Positions 51,649 through 61,503 of a stretch of 64,000 nt of DNA are shown one piece after another (position 1 is the stretch's first letter; every line of letters begins with the position of its first letter). The stretch is from positions 124,001-188,000 of the forward strand of contig NZ_JJOY01000005.1 in NCBI RefSeq assembly GCF_000979455.1, written 5' to 3'. Below the pieces are notes generated by a model that searched no databases, had not been told where the DNA came from, and saw only the letters and a list, made by a program, of their open reading frames with translations. Made by a program: the position numbers and the translations under genes. The stretch is from Methanosarcina sp. 2.H.T.1A.6 (GTDB lineage Archaea > Halobacteriota > Methanosarcinia > Methanosarcinales > Methanosarcinaceae).

Positions 51649-53154
51649 TCACCTGACAATTATTAACCTGTGTTTTCCGGTTACATCCCCATTTTCGAGC
51701 TGTAGAGGGACTTCAACTACGGCTACGGTGCAGTCCGAAGAAATTGCAGCATCCGCAACAACCCCTTCGGTGTTGAAGATCCAGAGCAGCTTTGAATTCC
51801 CATTCCCGGATTTCCGGTTCCCAAAGGCATGGACCCCATGGACCTGAGTATTGCCTGAGGACGTATCTTTTCCGACTGGCAGGACAAAGAACCTCATATC
51901 CGGAGAGAAGAAGATCCCTGCACAGCGCCCTCTCAGGCTATAAGTCCAGGAAACTTCTCCTGTTTCTGCATCGCATGATATGAGGGAATTTTCAAGGGGG
52001 TGTGCCATGGGGATTTTATCGGGGTAGTAGGCAGGAAGTGTGGCTCCTGTAAGGTAGAGTACCTCATTTTCGGCAGCAATTTTTGCATTTTCGCCATAAG
52101 TATAGATGATACTTCTTTCAAGCTCCTCCGGAGTTGTTACATTGGACTGCCATTCATCGGAGTACCACTCTGATTCGCCGTCTCCTGGCCTTTTCATCTC
52201 AGAGTCATAAAATAGGTATTTTCTTCCGTCCCCTGTATAGGCCGTTACCATGGACCCATCATCCGAAACATCAAGTCCGTGCCAGATGGCTGTAGATACA
52301 AAATAAGGCATGAAAGGTGGTATTTCGTATTTCCAGCGGAGATTTCCGCTTTCATCCACAGAGTAGACGACTGCATCCGTTTCAAGGGAATTTGTCCAGT
52401 CCCCTGTTGAATATACCACATTTTTTCCATCCAGGCTTGAATCAATCCAGTTAACACTCCTGGCGTAATTTTCCGCCGCCGGGAGTTTCCAGGCAAGAGT
52501 ACCTTCGGGGCTGAACCTGTATATCCTTGAAGCAAGTCCGTATCGGGAATCTTTCCAGTATCTGCCTGCCGCAATGTACACAGCATCCTCGGCAGCCGTT
52601 ATCCTGTATATGCAGGGCTGGTATTTCGGATCGGGGTTGGTCCCCAGATCGTCTGCAGTCCTGTATTTATGGATCTCATCTCCTGTGCCGGTATCCAGGG
52701 AATATATGTAGCCCTCAGCACTCCTCTCCCCCGCGAGCAGGTACTTTCCGTCTTTTGAGAATGCGAGATCTGAAATGTTTCCCTTGAAGGCTTTTTTCCA
52801 GAGCACATTTTTTTCCGGCACGTCAATAACTGTAAGGTTAGAGCCTGTCCCTACAGCCACATATTTCCCATCCGGGGCATACCTTACGCAGTCCTGGACA
52901 CCTGACTTTCCTTCCCGAATATTCTCAGGGGTCACATCTCCAAGCTCATACTCCCAGTAAATATAGGGTGAAGCTTTTTCATGAGGCGTTATATTTGCCT
53001 GATTCGGCTCGCTGCCTGCACTCTCCCCCACGTTTTCGTCAGCTTCATCTGAAGATATGTTCCCGGAAGACATTACATCGGAAGATATGCATCCTGAACA
53101 GACTATAAAAATAAGTGTAAATATGAGCATCAATACAACAGTATTTTTTTTCAT
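51649..53154 (-). CDS. beta-propeller lipoprotein upstream of cobN (copy 1)
   Basis: 501 aa. Signal MKKNTVVLMLIFTLIFIVCS then GC at 21-22, a lipobox. The mature protein is a PQQ/WD40-like propeller from about residue 65: DCVRYAPDGKYVAVGTGSN, FSKDGKYLLAGERSAEGYIY, SSLDGKNVVYSTGDW, VSDDGSMVTAYTGDGRKYLF and ISSDCTVAVVEVP. The two copies share the order of blades and the PPFMPYFVSTAIW / PPIEPFFDYSAIW segment, so they arose by duplication. Only 4 bases separate it from the second copy, pointing to one mRNA. Role not known; it sits at the 5' end of the CobN operon. Confidence 0.78.
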   Translation of the reverse strand: MKKNTVVLMLIFTLIFIVCSGCISSDVMSSGNISSDEADENVGESAGSEPNQANITPHEKASPYIYWEYELGDVTPENIREGKSGVQDCVRYAPDGKYVAVGTGSNLTVIDVPEKNVLWKKAFKGNISDLAFSKDGKYLLAGERSAEGYIYSLDTGTGDEIHKYRTADDLGTNPDPKYQPCIYRITAAEDAVYIAAGRYWKDSRYGLASRIYRFSPEGTLAWKLPAAENYARSVNWIDSSLDGKNVVYSTGDWTNSLETDAVVYSVDESGNLRWKYEIPPFMPYFVSTAIWHGLDVSDDGSMVTAYTGDGRKYLFYDSEMKRPGDGESEWYSDEWQSNVTTPEELERSIIYTYGENAKIAAENEVLYLTGATLPAYYPDKIPMAHPLENSLISCDAETGEVSWTYSLRGRCAGIFFSPDMRFFVLPVGKDTSSGNTQVHGVHAFGNRKSGNGNSKLLWIFNTEGVVADAAISSDCTVAVVEVPLQLENGDVTGKHRLIIVR

Positions 53155-53193
53155 TTTCAGGCCCCTCTTTTTTTCAAGCTCCTTTGATTAATT

Positions 53194-53787
53194 TCATGAT
53201 TGGCCGTAAATCTTCAGTTCTGATATTTTCAAAACGTTCCTGTGCCGGGTACTGTTGTCTCCGAGACCTGCACTTACGCTCATAACCTTAATATTCTCAG
53301 CAGGGCCGCAGTACCTGGTATAATCCTCAAAGAGATCTCTTTCAACCAGATTCAGAGGAATCCCTGCGATTACAACAGAAGGATAAAAACGCCGCCTGTT
53401 TTCCTTGTCACGGTAATAATCCCCTTCCGATTGTGGATTCATGCTACCCGCAGCAACATAGTAAATTGACTTATGGTCGCTGAATGTGATCTTTAACCAA
53501 AGGCTAAAGTTGTCCAGATCTTCGCCATTCCAGTTCCAGGACATTTTTCCCGGAGACAGGCTTACATCTTTATTCCACACACCTTCCCCGGTCATGGAAG
53601 GGTTTTGAGTATCAAGATAAAGTTCGTTGCTTTTGCAGCTGAGAAAGTCTCCTTCAAGGGTGCAGTCACCTTCGAAATTTCCCTCGTATACTATCTTTTC
53701 AGCAGAAGTTGTTTGAAAATACAATATTGCCAGAACTGCAAGAAACAGGAACACGAATCCCAGTATTATTTTTCTTCCTGGCTGCAT
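53194..53787 (-). CDS. signal-anchored protein of unknown function, 197 aa
   Basis: One N-terminal hydrophobic helix (KIILGFVFLFLAVLAILYF, residues 5-23), then an outside domain with two early Cys (C41 and C50) and one later Cys (C157) and a beta-rich pattern. No lipobox. I do not recognise the family; a carbohydrate-binding-like jelly roll is conceivable (SWNWNGEDLDNFSLWLKITF). First gene on the minus side of the divergent promoter at 53788-54122, 39 bases before the first beta-propeller lipoprotein, so it probably leads the CobN operon. Confidence 0.7.
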   Translation of the reverse strand: MQPGRKIILGFVFLFLAVLAILYFQTTSAEKIVYEGNFEGDCTLEGDFLSCKSNELYLDTQNPSMTGEGVWNKDVSLSPGKMSWNWNGEDLDNFSLWLKITFSDHKSIYYVAAGSMNPQSEGDYYRDKENRRRFYPSVVIAGIPLNLVERDLFEDYTRYCGPAENIKVMSVSAGLGDNSTRHRNVLKISELKIYGQS

Positions 53788-53838
53788 GAAGTTTAATCAT
53801 TGCCTGAGGGTTAATAAACATTTCGAAATAAATTTATA

Positions 53839-53910
53839 TTTTACAAATATAGTTATACTTTTTTACAAATTATGTTTACTTATCGTAGCTGATTTTTACA
53901 AATCATGTTC
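53839..53910. promoter_or_regulatory. three phased direct repeats in the divergent promoter of the CobN and ChlID transcripts
   Basis: TTTTACAAATATAGTTA at 53839, TTTTACAAATTATGTTTA at 53861 and TTTTACAAATCATGTTC at 53894, spaced 22 and 33 bases apart (two and three helical turns). A fourth partial copy, TTTTACAAATAT, is at 54169 inside the 5' end of the plus-strand gene. They lie between the divergent starts at 53787 and 54123 in otherwise AT-rich sequence. Candidate operator for a shared regulator; the rest of the 335-base gap shows nothing else clear. Confidence 0.5.
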
Positions 53911-54122
53911 TTAATAAAATAAATTATAAATTTTTACAGTAATCAACTAATCGCTTATCTTAAGTTGGTTCCTTCTATTTTTAAACATCAATCGCCAGTG
54001 TATCAAATCTCTTTCACAAAGGAAAAATGCTGCAAAGTCAAAAACGTATTCTGTTTATGTATTTTTTCTCATAACTCCAGATTATTTTCTGCTTCTGAAA
54101 AACGAAAGGGTTATTTAGTACT

Positions 54123-55910
54123 ATGAATGTCCTAATTCTTATGACTATTATTGATACTAATTATCCTATTTTACAAATATCGCGCGTACTTTTTTTTATA
54201 TTAATGTTTCCATGTGTCCTTTTAGGTGTCATTATTCCTGCTGAATGTGCTATTGAACAGCGGGGGCCACTCGTAAGTATTGCAGGGGGAGATCATCACA
54301 TTCTCAATGGAGAAAACTGCCCCGGGTTTTATTATTCAACCACTTCCGGAACATATTATGAGTCACTGGAACTTTCTTTTTCAGAGGACGGATTTATTGA
54401 AACAGGAGATGCGGTCTACACTTCAAAAATCAGCTCCGGCTCGACTGCTTTTTTCGGGAAGAAATATAAGGTTCTTGAGGATGGGCTGCTCAGTGAAAGC
54501 CTGGTGAGCTACGGAAGCCGTGATCTTCAACAGGGTAATGATTTTGATCTTGGAAACGGCTATAAACTGGTGCTTCAGGGCATAAATGGGGATTACGCCC
54601 TGCTTGAGTTTCAGAAAAATTCCGTCCTAATTACTACGGAATCCGTAGAAGAGGGATCAAAATTTAACTTCAAGACAAGGATCGAAGGCACGGAATATGT
54701 GATACTGGAAGGGACTCTGGACAAGGTTCTTGATAGTAAAGACCCTGTTGTGCGCCTTACGAGCGTAAACAGGTATTCAGATACGCCTTTCAAGATCAAA
54801 ACCGGAGATGAATACGGCAAGTTCGAAGTCACTGCGGTTACGAGTAAATATATTGAGTTGAAAAACAGAGTGCCTATCAGGATGCAGTTTGGGGATTATG
54901 TTTCCATGCTTGACAACCTGATCGATTTCAGGGTTGCTGATAATGTGTATCGGGCATGTTCTTACAACATGACCAAAGATACTATCAAATCATATAAGAT
55001 AAGGGGCACATCTCTGGCTGTAAACCGTTCGGATTCTTCTCCGGATTCCTGTGCCTGGACCGCCGATTCTTTTGGTATGCTTTTTTACGACCCTGAGTAC
55101 AATCTCAGTACAGAAAGCCTTGAACTTTCCCTTGATGCCGGAAATGATTGGGTCTCTGAAGGGGGCCTGGTTTATGAATCCCTGCCTGTTAAGGTCGCAT
55201 ATAAAAACCCGGAGATGAGGGATTACGGGGAAGACTGGTTTAATGAAGGATATTCCGTGCTTGGCTGGAATGGTGAAAAATGTGCATCTCTCGGTAGTGA
55301 CCGGGGAATTGTAAATATTCTTCTGGATGAGGATGAGAAACTCCTCCATCCAGGTGAAGAATATGACCTGAAAGAAGGGTATACCCTGAAAGTCACCGAT
55401 CTGGATTCTGATAATGCCTGCCTGACTGTTTTCAGGAACAACCTCCCGGTTTATTCAAGCATAATCTCTCCCGGCAAGTCGGCAGACTTGGGTACTCACA
55501 CCCTACTCTACAAAAAGGAATTAAATGGGGTGGAAGTGCCCCTCTTCTCGGTATATGTTGACAGTGTCATACAGGGAGAGGAACTCTCTGCTGTTTATCT
55601 GAAATATCTTCTGCATTTCTCTGACAGCCCGCTTGGACTGGATTATGGGAAGGAGTTCGGAGAGCTTACTGTTGTTGAGACCTATCCGAAACTCAGGCTC
55701 GAAAATAAACATGCGGTCTGGGCTGGTTCGGAAATCAAGGTAACGGAAGAAATCCGGATTGGCCGGTTTGAAAAGAAGACCTCAGGGAATCTCTACGTGA
55801 CCTTTTACCCTTTCATGAACAGGGTGGAAACTGTGGAATCCATTCTTCCTTCCTCCACTCTTCTGTCCATACCTGTTATGAGTATTGAAGAATACCTGGT
55901 CGGAATCTGA
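54123..55910 (+). CDS. secreted DUF1608 (S-layer-type) protein lacking the membrane anchor
   Basis: 595 aa. Hydrophobic N-terminus (about 18-42, [20 protein letters not shown], then AECA) acts as a signal sequence. Two DUF1608 domains follow (about 45-285 and 300-580), with typical marks: [20 protein letters not shown] and [19 protein letters not shown], and [14 protein letters not shown]-type segments. Compared with the S-layer proteins at 1997 and 4585 it is strongly diverged and stops right after the second domain, without stalk or PGF tail, so it should be secreted or held by contacts in the coat. The start is uncertain (ATG 54123 or 54141; no strong RBS). The chelatase gene follows after 22 bases, so both are probably on one mRNA. 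Confidence 0.82.
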   Translation: MNVLILMTIIDTNYPILQISRVLFFILMFPCVLLGVIIPAECAIEQRGPLVSIAGGDHHILNGENCPGFYYSTTSGTYYESLELSFSEDGFIETGDAVYTSKISSGSTAFFGKKYKVLEDGLLSESLVSYGSRDLQQGNDFDLGNGYKLVLQGINGDYALLEFQKNSVLITTESVEEGSKFNFKTRIEGTEYVILEGTLDKVLDSKDPVVRLTSVNRYSDTPFKIKTGDEYGKFEVTAVTSKYIELKNRVPIRMQFGDYVSMLDNLIDFRVADNVYRACSYNMTKDTIKSYKIRGTSLAVNRSDSSPDSCAWTADSFGMLFYDPEYNLSTESLELSLDAGNDWVSEGGLVYESLPVKVAYKNPEMRDYGEDWFNEGYSVLGWNGEKCASLGSDRGIVNILLDEDEKLLHPGEEYDLKEGYTLKVTDLDSDNACLTVFRNNLPVYSSIISPGKSADLGTHTLLYKKELNGVEVPLFSVYVDSVIQGEELSAVYLKYLLHFSDSPLGLDYGKEFGELTVVETYPKLRLENKHAVWAGSEIKVTEEIRIGRFEKKTSGNLYVTFYPFMNRVETVESILPSSTLLSIPVMSIEEYLVGI

Positions 55911-55932
55911 TAACACTTCTTTAGGTGAAACC

Positions 55933-58026
55933 ATGAGGAACCACAACATTACGATCTATCCTTTTTCCGCTATAGTCGGGCAGGAAAAAATGAAAAAAGC
56001 CCTGGTCTTAAATCTCATCAACCCTAAAGTGGGAGGGGTCCTGATCAGGGGGGAAAAAGGAACTGCCAAATCAACCGCAGTCCGGGCTCTTGCCAATCTT
56101 CTGCCTGAAATCGAGGTGGTTGAAGGCTGCAAGTTCAAATGCAACCCCAATAATATAAACGAACTGTGTGAGGAGTGCCTTGAAAAACTAAATGCAGGGG
56201 CCCTGAGAATTTCCCTGGTAAAAATGAAAGTTGCGGACCTACCTGTAAGTGCCACTGAAGACCGGGTTGTCGGGACCCTTGATATCGAACATGCCATCAA
56301 AACAGGGGAAAAGCGCTTTGAGCCCGGAGTGCTTGCAATGGCCCACAGGGGTATCCTGTATGTGGATGAGATTAACCTTCTCGATGACCACCTTGTAGAT
56401 GTGCTCCTGGACTCTGCAGCAATGGGGGTAAACACTATTGAAAGAGAAGGGATCTCCTACTCCCATCCTGCTAACTTTGTGCTCGTAGGTACCATGAATC
56501 CGGAAGAAGGGGAACTGCGGCCGCAGTTGCTGGACAGGTTTGGTTTATGTGTGGATATAAAGGGTATCAGTGACGTGTCCCGGAGAGTTGAACTTATAAA
56601 ATACAGGCTCAGTTATGAGGCAGACCCTGAAACTTTTGCAGCAAACTGGCTGGCTTCCGAAACCGAGCTTTGCGGGCAGATCCTTCTGGCTCAGAAACTA
56701 CTTTCCGATGTCTGGATTTCAGATGACATGCTTGAACTGATCAGCCAGATCTGTATTGACATGGGAGTGGACGGGCACAGGGCAGACCTCACTATGATGA
56801 AGACCTCAATCACGCTTGCAGCTTTTTATGGGAGAACTGAAGTAACCGAAGAAGATGTTCGGGAGGCTGCAGGGCTTACTCTTTCTCACCGCATGCGCAG
56901 AAAGCCTTTTGATAATCAGCCCGATAAACAGGATAAATTGGACGACAGTATTGAGAAACATAAGGAAAAGCAGAAGGAAAAACAGAAAAATCAAGACAAA
57001 AAACCGAAAAACGATGACCGAAAAGAGAAAAATAACCACGAGCATCAGAATAAAGAACCGGGTAAGGGGGATCAGCAGCACAAACAAGCTGAAGGTCATC
57101 ACCAGGAAAAGCCCGAAGATCAGAATGCAGAGCAACCGGACTCTTCTTCGGAAACCACTTTTGAAATCGGGGAAAACTATCAGGTAAAACAATTGTCTCC
57201 TGAATTTCGCAGAGATCAGCGAAACGGGTCTGGTAGGCGCAGTAAGACCCTGACCAGATCTAAAAAAGGCAGGTATATAAAAAGTTCAATTCCTCATGAA
57301 AAAACCACGGACCTTGCTTTTGATGCCACCCTTAGGGCAGCCGCTCCTTTCCAGCTTACGCGGGAGAAGAATGGCAATTCCATAGCAATTCATGAGTCCG
57401 ATTTCAGGGAAAAAACACGGGAGAAAAAGATCGGTAACCTTGTACTCTTTGTGGTTGATGCCAGCGGGTCTATGGGTGCCCGGCAGCGCATGGTTGCTTC
57501 CAAAGGGGCAGTCCTTTCAATGCTTATGGATGCCTACCAGAAACGCGACAAAGTGGGGCTTATCGCTTTTAAAGGAGATCGTGCGGAACTGCTACTGCCT
57601 CCAACATCCAGTATAGAACTGGCTCAAAAGTATTTGCAGGAAATGCCTACGGGTGGAAAGACGCCTCTTTCGCAAGGCCTTGTAAAAGGGTATGAGGTCA
57701 TAAAAACCGAACTCCTGCGTGATCCCGACACCTGCCCTTTTATGGTTCTGATCTCTGATGGCAGGGCCAATGTCAGTATGAATGGAGAATCTCCTCTTCA
57801 GGAAACAAAAACAGTAGCTTCCCGGTTAAGAGATGAAGGCATACAATCTGCTGTAATCGACACGGAAAACAGCATGATAAAATTCGGGCTTGCACAGCAG
57901 ATTTCTACAGCCCTTGGAGCCACATACCTGACCCTTGAAAATTTAAAGTCAGATTCTATAGTCAATGCGGTTCGAGCTTCAGCTCCTTTTGATCTCCGGT
58001 CACCTTCAGGTGATTTTTCAGTTTGA
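55933..58026 (+). CDS. fused ChlI-ChlD type metal chelatase motor (AAA+ and VWA domains)
   Basis: 697 aa from ATG 55933, chosen because AGGTGA lies four bases before it; the frame extends further upstream, overlapping the previous gene. AAA+ domain at about 8-330: Walker [10 protein letters not shown], Walker [12 protein letters not shown], sensor [21 protein letters not shown] highly charged linker (Lys/Glu/Gln/Asp) covers about 335-425, as in ChlD. A VWA domain with MIDAS DASGSMG fills about 500-690. It couples ATP hydrolysis to metal insertion by a CobN/ChlH-type subunit, here most likely the CobN encoded divergently. Such I-D fusions are common in archaea that have CobN-like proteins. Confidence 0.9.
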   Translation: MRNHNITIYPFSAIVGQEKMKKALVLNLINPKVGGVLIRGEKGTAKSTAVRALANLLPEIEVVEGCKFKCNPNNINELCEECLEKLNAGALRISLVKMKVADLPVSATEDRVVGTLDIEHAIKTGEKRFEPGVLAMAHRGILYVDEINLLDDHLVDVLLDSAAMGVNTIEREGISYSHPANFVLVGTMNPEEGELRPQLLDRFGLCVDIKGISDVSRRVELIKYRLSYEADPETFAANWLASETELCGQILLAQKLLSDVWISDDMLELISQICIDMGVDGHRADLTMMKTSITLAAFYGRTEVTEEDVREAAGLTLSHRMRRKPFDNQPDKQDKLDDSIEKHKEKQKEKQKNQDKKPKNDDRKEKNNHEHQNKEPGKGDQQHKQAEGHHQEKPEDQNAEQPDSSSETTFEIGENYQVKQLSPEFRRDQRNGSGRRSKTLTRSKKGRYIKSSIPHEKTTDLAFDATLRAAAPFQLTREKNGNSIAIHESDFREKTREKKIGNLVLFVVDASGSMGARQRMVASKGAVLSMLMDAYQKRDKVGLIAFKGDRAELLLPPTSSIELAQKYLQEMPTGGKTPLSQGLVKGYEVIKTELLRDPDTCPFMVLISDGRANVSMNGESPLQETKTVASRLRDEGIQSAVIDTENSMIKFGLAQQISTALGATYLTLENLKSDSIVNAVRASAPFDLRSPSGDFSV

Positions 58027-58150
58027 GTCCTTTTTTTCAGTTTGAGTCCTTTTTGATTGCCTATTTTCGGACCTGACAACCTTTTTCAAAATAGGGTTTT
58101 ATTTCTCCAAAATACAACAAAAGCTATATGTCTATCTAAAGCTGTAAACC

Positions 58151-60958
58151 ATGCCTATGGATTTTCAGATCTTGGATGCAGATTACCAAATCGTCAATGA
58201 CAGCGGGCCTGTCATCCGCCTCTTTGGCAGGGGAGCGGACGGAAAAAGTGTATGCTGCTTTGTCCCGGATTTTGAGCCTTACTTTTATCTTAAGGCCTCT
58301 GGAGACCTGCACGCTGTAGCAAGGCTTATAAAAGATACATTTGAGCAGGTCAAAAAGGTCGAAATTGTCGAAAAGTTTGAACCTGTCGGATACCAGAAAA
58401 CAAAGAAAGAAATGCTCAGGATTACTACCCGCCTGCCAAGGGATGTGCCTGAGATAAGGGACGAGATTCTGAAGATCCGGGATGTTTTGAGAGCCGAAGG
58501 GGACTGGCAGATTTATGAAAGTGATATTCTCTTCAGAAACCGTTTTTTAATTGACAGGAACCTTGGAGGCATGGTCTGGGTCTCTGCAGAAGGGCAGCCA
58601 GTAGACCCCCCTCGATACTTCAGGACCGGTTCTGCAGGCAGTTCCCATTGCGAAAACTTTGCATGTGATTCTTCAATCCTTGCATCCGGGTTAAAGAGGG
58701 TTGAAAGCCTGGCCATTGCTCCTTTGAAGTATCTCTCTTTTGATATTGAGTGCCTGCCCCTTGACGGAGGGATGCCTTCTCCTGACGTCTCCCCCATAAT
58801 CATGATCAGCTTTTCCTTCGAGCCCGAATATAAAGGGCATAAAACCCTTATTCTGCTGGCAAAACCTGCTGAAGGTATGGACGGGGATGTTATTCCATGC
58901 AGGGACGAAACCGAGATGTTAAACCGGTTTTTTGAGATTCTTTGCGAATATGACCCTGACATTGTTGCAGGGTATAACCACCAGGACTTCGATATTCCTT
59001 ATATCACGGACAGGGTCAAAGCCCTTACTGCAAAAGGGGAAGTGATCAATCCGGTTGTTGGCAGGGACGGCAGCCAGATAGGTTATAGAAGGTTCGGGCT
59101 CATTACCCGGACTGAACTGAAAGGAAGGGTGGTTGTGGATGCCCTTCCTCTTATAAGGAGAGCTTTCAGCCTGAAACAGTATACCCTGAGAGTCGTTTCA
59201 AAAGAACTCCTTAACCGTGAAAAACTTGATGTTGCTCCGATGGAGATGGAAGAGTACTGGAATGATTCCGGGGATAAGTTCCGAAAATTTGTTGATTATT
59301 CACGCAGGGACTCCGAGCTTGCCCTGGAGCTTGTCCTTGAGCTGAGGCTCCTTGATAAATACATTGCTCTTGCCCAGGTAAGCGGATGCCTGCTCCAGGA
59401 GATTGTTGACGGAGGCCAGACTTCCATGGTTGAGACTCTTCTCCTCAGGGAATTCGGGCTGAAGGACAGGGTTATTCTTCCAAAACCAGGGGACGAGCTT
59501 TCGTCTGAAAGGTACGATATGAGTTCGGACCTGAAAGGTGGAGAGGTACTGGAACCGAAGAAGGGCCTTCTGGAAAATGTGCTGATCCTTGACTACAAGT
59601 CTCTTTATCCGACCATCATGATGGCTCACAACCTGTGTTACACAACTGTTGTGACTCGAGACCGGCCTGATGGGAGAACTATCACGCCTCCTTCGGGGGG
59701 AGAATTCGTGCCTCCTGAGGTATTCAGGGGTATTGTGCCTTCCATTCTTGAAGACCTGCTTAACCAGAGGGGAGAGACCAAGAAAAGGATGAAGCGGGCT
59801 TCGGATGAAAACGAGTATCGTGTGCTTGATGCCACCCAGCTCGCCCTGAAAATCCTGCTGAACAGTTTTTACGGCTATTCGGGGTATGCCCGGGCAAGGC
59901 TCTACAGCCTGACGCTTGCAAACGCCGTAACAAGTTTTGGAAGAAGTAATATCCTGAATACACGGGACCTTATCAATAATACTATAGGAAAAATCGTTCT
60001 CAGGGGTTCGGCAGCTTTACTTCTCGAAGAAGCAGGGGAACTTTCCTCTCAGGACAGAATTGTCGAACTGTCAGTTGCTTACGGGGATACGGACAGTGTT
60101 TTTGTGCACTGCAGTTCAGGAGGGGACATCTCCCTTGAAGAGATCAGTCTTGTAGGGAACCGGCTTTCAGAGATTGTTTCGGCTTCCCTGCCTGATCCGA
60201 TGGAGCTCGAGTTCGAATCTGTTGCAAAACGCGCCCTTCTCATTGCAAAGAAACGCTATGCTCTCTGGCTTTTTGAGCCCAAAAATTCCGGCTGGGAAAA
60301 CAAAATCAAGGTCAAAGGCATGGAAACTGTGCGCAGGGACTGGTGCGAACTGACTTCAATAACTCTTAACAGGGTTCTTGAGCTTGTGCTTATAGAGGGC
60401 GATGTTGACCAGGCTGTAGAACACGTCCGTAAGGTGGTCAACGATGTCAGAAACCTTGACCCGGGAAGAGATGCCGAGCTTATTGAAAAGCTTGTCCTGA
60501 CCCGGACCCTTACCCGGAAAATTGAAAGCTACAAAAACAAGCAGCCACACCTGACCGTTGTAGAAAATCTGAGGAAGCGGACCGGGATCATGCCTTCGAT
60601 AGGGACAAGGATTCCTTTTGTTATCATCGCAGGAAAAGGCCTCTTTGTTGAGCGGGCCGAGGACCCCGACTATGTCCGGGAGCTCAATGTGCCTATAGAT
60701 GTGGATTACTATATTAAGAAGCAGATTCTGCCTCCCGTGGAACGCATTCTGGGGGTTTTCGGAGTCAAAATGTCTTCCCTTGACTTTGATTCAAAGCAGA
60801 AGGGCCTCTTTGATTTTGAAGTGAAGAAACCTGAAGTGAAAACGCAGGAAAAAGAAAAAGTATCCTCTCAAAAGGAGACCGAAGAGATAGTACAGGAAGA
60901 GAAAATCCAGTGTCCGGAAAACGGGCGTGCAGAGCAGCGTTCCCTGTTCGATTTCTAA
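58151..60958 (+). CDS. polB: family B DNA polymerase
   Basis: 935 aa. 3'-5' exonuclease motifs: FDIECLP near 198, YNHQDFDIPYI near 277 and YSRRDSELAL near 381. Polymerase motifs: DYKSLYPTIMM near 483, LKILLNSFYGYSGYA near 570 and YGDTDSVFV near 645, followed by KKRYALWLF. This is the replicative or repair polymerase of archaea. The C-terminus ends QRSLFDF (929-935), a PCNA-interacting motif, and a second similar motif QKGLFDF lies at 883-889, separated by a charged linker of about 39 residues. Starts at ATG 58151 or the in-frame ATG 58157; no clear ribosome binding site. The dispersed element begins right after the stop. Confidence 0.95.
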   Translation: MPMDFQILDADYQIVNDSGPVIRLFGRGADGKSVCCFVPDFEPYFYLKASGDLHAVARLIKDTFEQVKKVEIVEKFEPVGYQKTKKEMLRITTRLPRDVPEIRDEILKIRDVLRAEGDWQIYESDILFRNRFLIDRNLGGMVWVSAEGQPVDPPRYFRTGSAGSSHCENFACDSSILASGLKRVESLAIAPLKYLSFDIECLPLDGGMPSPDVSPIIMISFSFEPEYKGHKTLILLAKPAEGMDGDVIPCRDETEMLNRFFEILCEYDPDIVAGYNHQDFDIPYITDRVKALTAKGEVINPVVGRDGSQIGYRRFGLITRTELKGRVVVDALPLIRRAFSLKQYTLRVVSKELLNREKLDVAPMEMEEYWNDSGDKFRKFVDYSRRDSELALELVLELRLLDKYIALAQVSGCLLQEIVDGGQTSMVETLLLREFGLKDRVILPKPGDELSSERYDMSSDLKGGEVLEPKKGLLENVLILDYKSLYPTIMMAHNLCYTTVVTRDRPDGRTITPPSGGEFVPPEVFRGIVPSILEDLLNQRGETKKRMKRASDENEYRVLDATQLALKILLNSFYGYSGYARARLYSLTLANAVTSFGRSNILNTRDLINNTIGKIVLRGSAALLLEEAGELSSQDRIVELSVAYGDTDSVFVHCSSGGDISLEEISLVGNRLSEIVSASLPDPMELEFESVAKRALLIAKKRYALWLFEPKNSGWENKIKVKGMETVRRDWCELTSITLNRVLELVLIEGDVDQAVEHVRKVVNDVRNLDPGRDAELIEKLVLTRTLTRKIESYKNKQPHLTVVENLRKRTGIMPSIGTRIPFVIIAGKGLFVERAEDPDYVRELNVPIDVDYYIKKQILPPVERILGVFGVKMSSLDFDSKQKGLFDFEVKKPEVKTQEKEKVSSQKETEEIVQEEKIQCPENGRAEQRSLFDF

Positions 60959-61075
60959 CGCCCGAATTGCGCCTCGGGAGTACGCGGTCCGTTTCACTCG
61001 CTTCGCTCGCTCAAGCGGACTAATTTATAGTTTATCGCAGTGAGCTTCTCTTAAGAGGACTGAATTACAAATATC
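60959..61075 (-). repeat. dispersed intergenic element, copy 3 (reverse orientation)
   Basis: Reverse complement carries TTAGTCCGCTTGAGCGAGCG, AAACGGACCGCG and GCGCAATTCGGG, the same design as the copies at 7496 and 39767 but with sequence changes that keep the hairpin arms. The further part to 61075 matches 7454-7500. It begins with the base after the polB stop codon. Confidence 0.65.
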
Positions 61076-61503
61076 TCTGACCCGTACAACTTTATTCACT
61101 ATACCGGGTCGTTCTTGCCACGCTCGACGCACGGCTCGGGGTTAAGGAAATATCTATCTGGCTGACAGGCCGTCCCAAGAGCCGTGGTATCTGACCCTTT
61201 ACCATACATTCTGGCCCTCTGTTTTATGTCCTGCTTTTTTATCGGGTATTATGTCCTGTTTTTTTCATCGGGTATTTGGCAACATGTTTTGAAGGTTATT
61301 AACTGTGATATTATAGCTCTTTTTTATCTTTACTATATAGTATAACAGTTTAGTTGGTACTTATTTTTTATATATACTGCCATACATTATATGTGGAGAA
61401 TATTTATATATCTCTCTCCTTTTATAATCAATTGTACTAGAATTGACTTTGATAAATATAGATTGATGATTTATCATTATTTATTTTATGGAGTATGTGT
61501 AAC
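61076..61503. other. intergenic region before the pst operon
   Basis: GC-richer stretch with imperfect inverted repeats (GGCTCGGGG / GACAGGCCGTCCC around 61130-61180) of unknown role, a short direct repeat TATGTCCTG with TTTTTATCGGGTATT or TTTTTCATCGGGTATT (61227-61276), then AT-rich DNA with the pstS promoter. Confidence 0.5.
61403..61414 (+). promoter_or_regulatory. pstS TATA box, shared 12-mer with phoU
   Basis: TTTATATATCTC, identical to 38694-38705 before phoU. Predicted start near 61433 gives a leader of about 70 nt. Confidence 0.5.
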
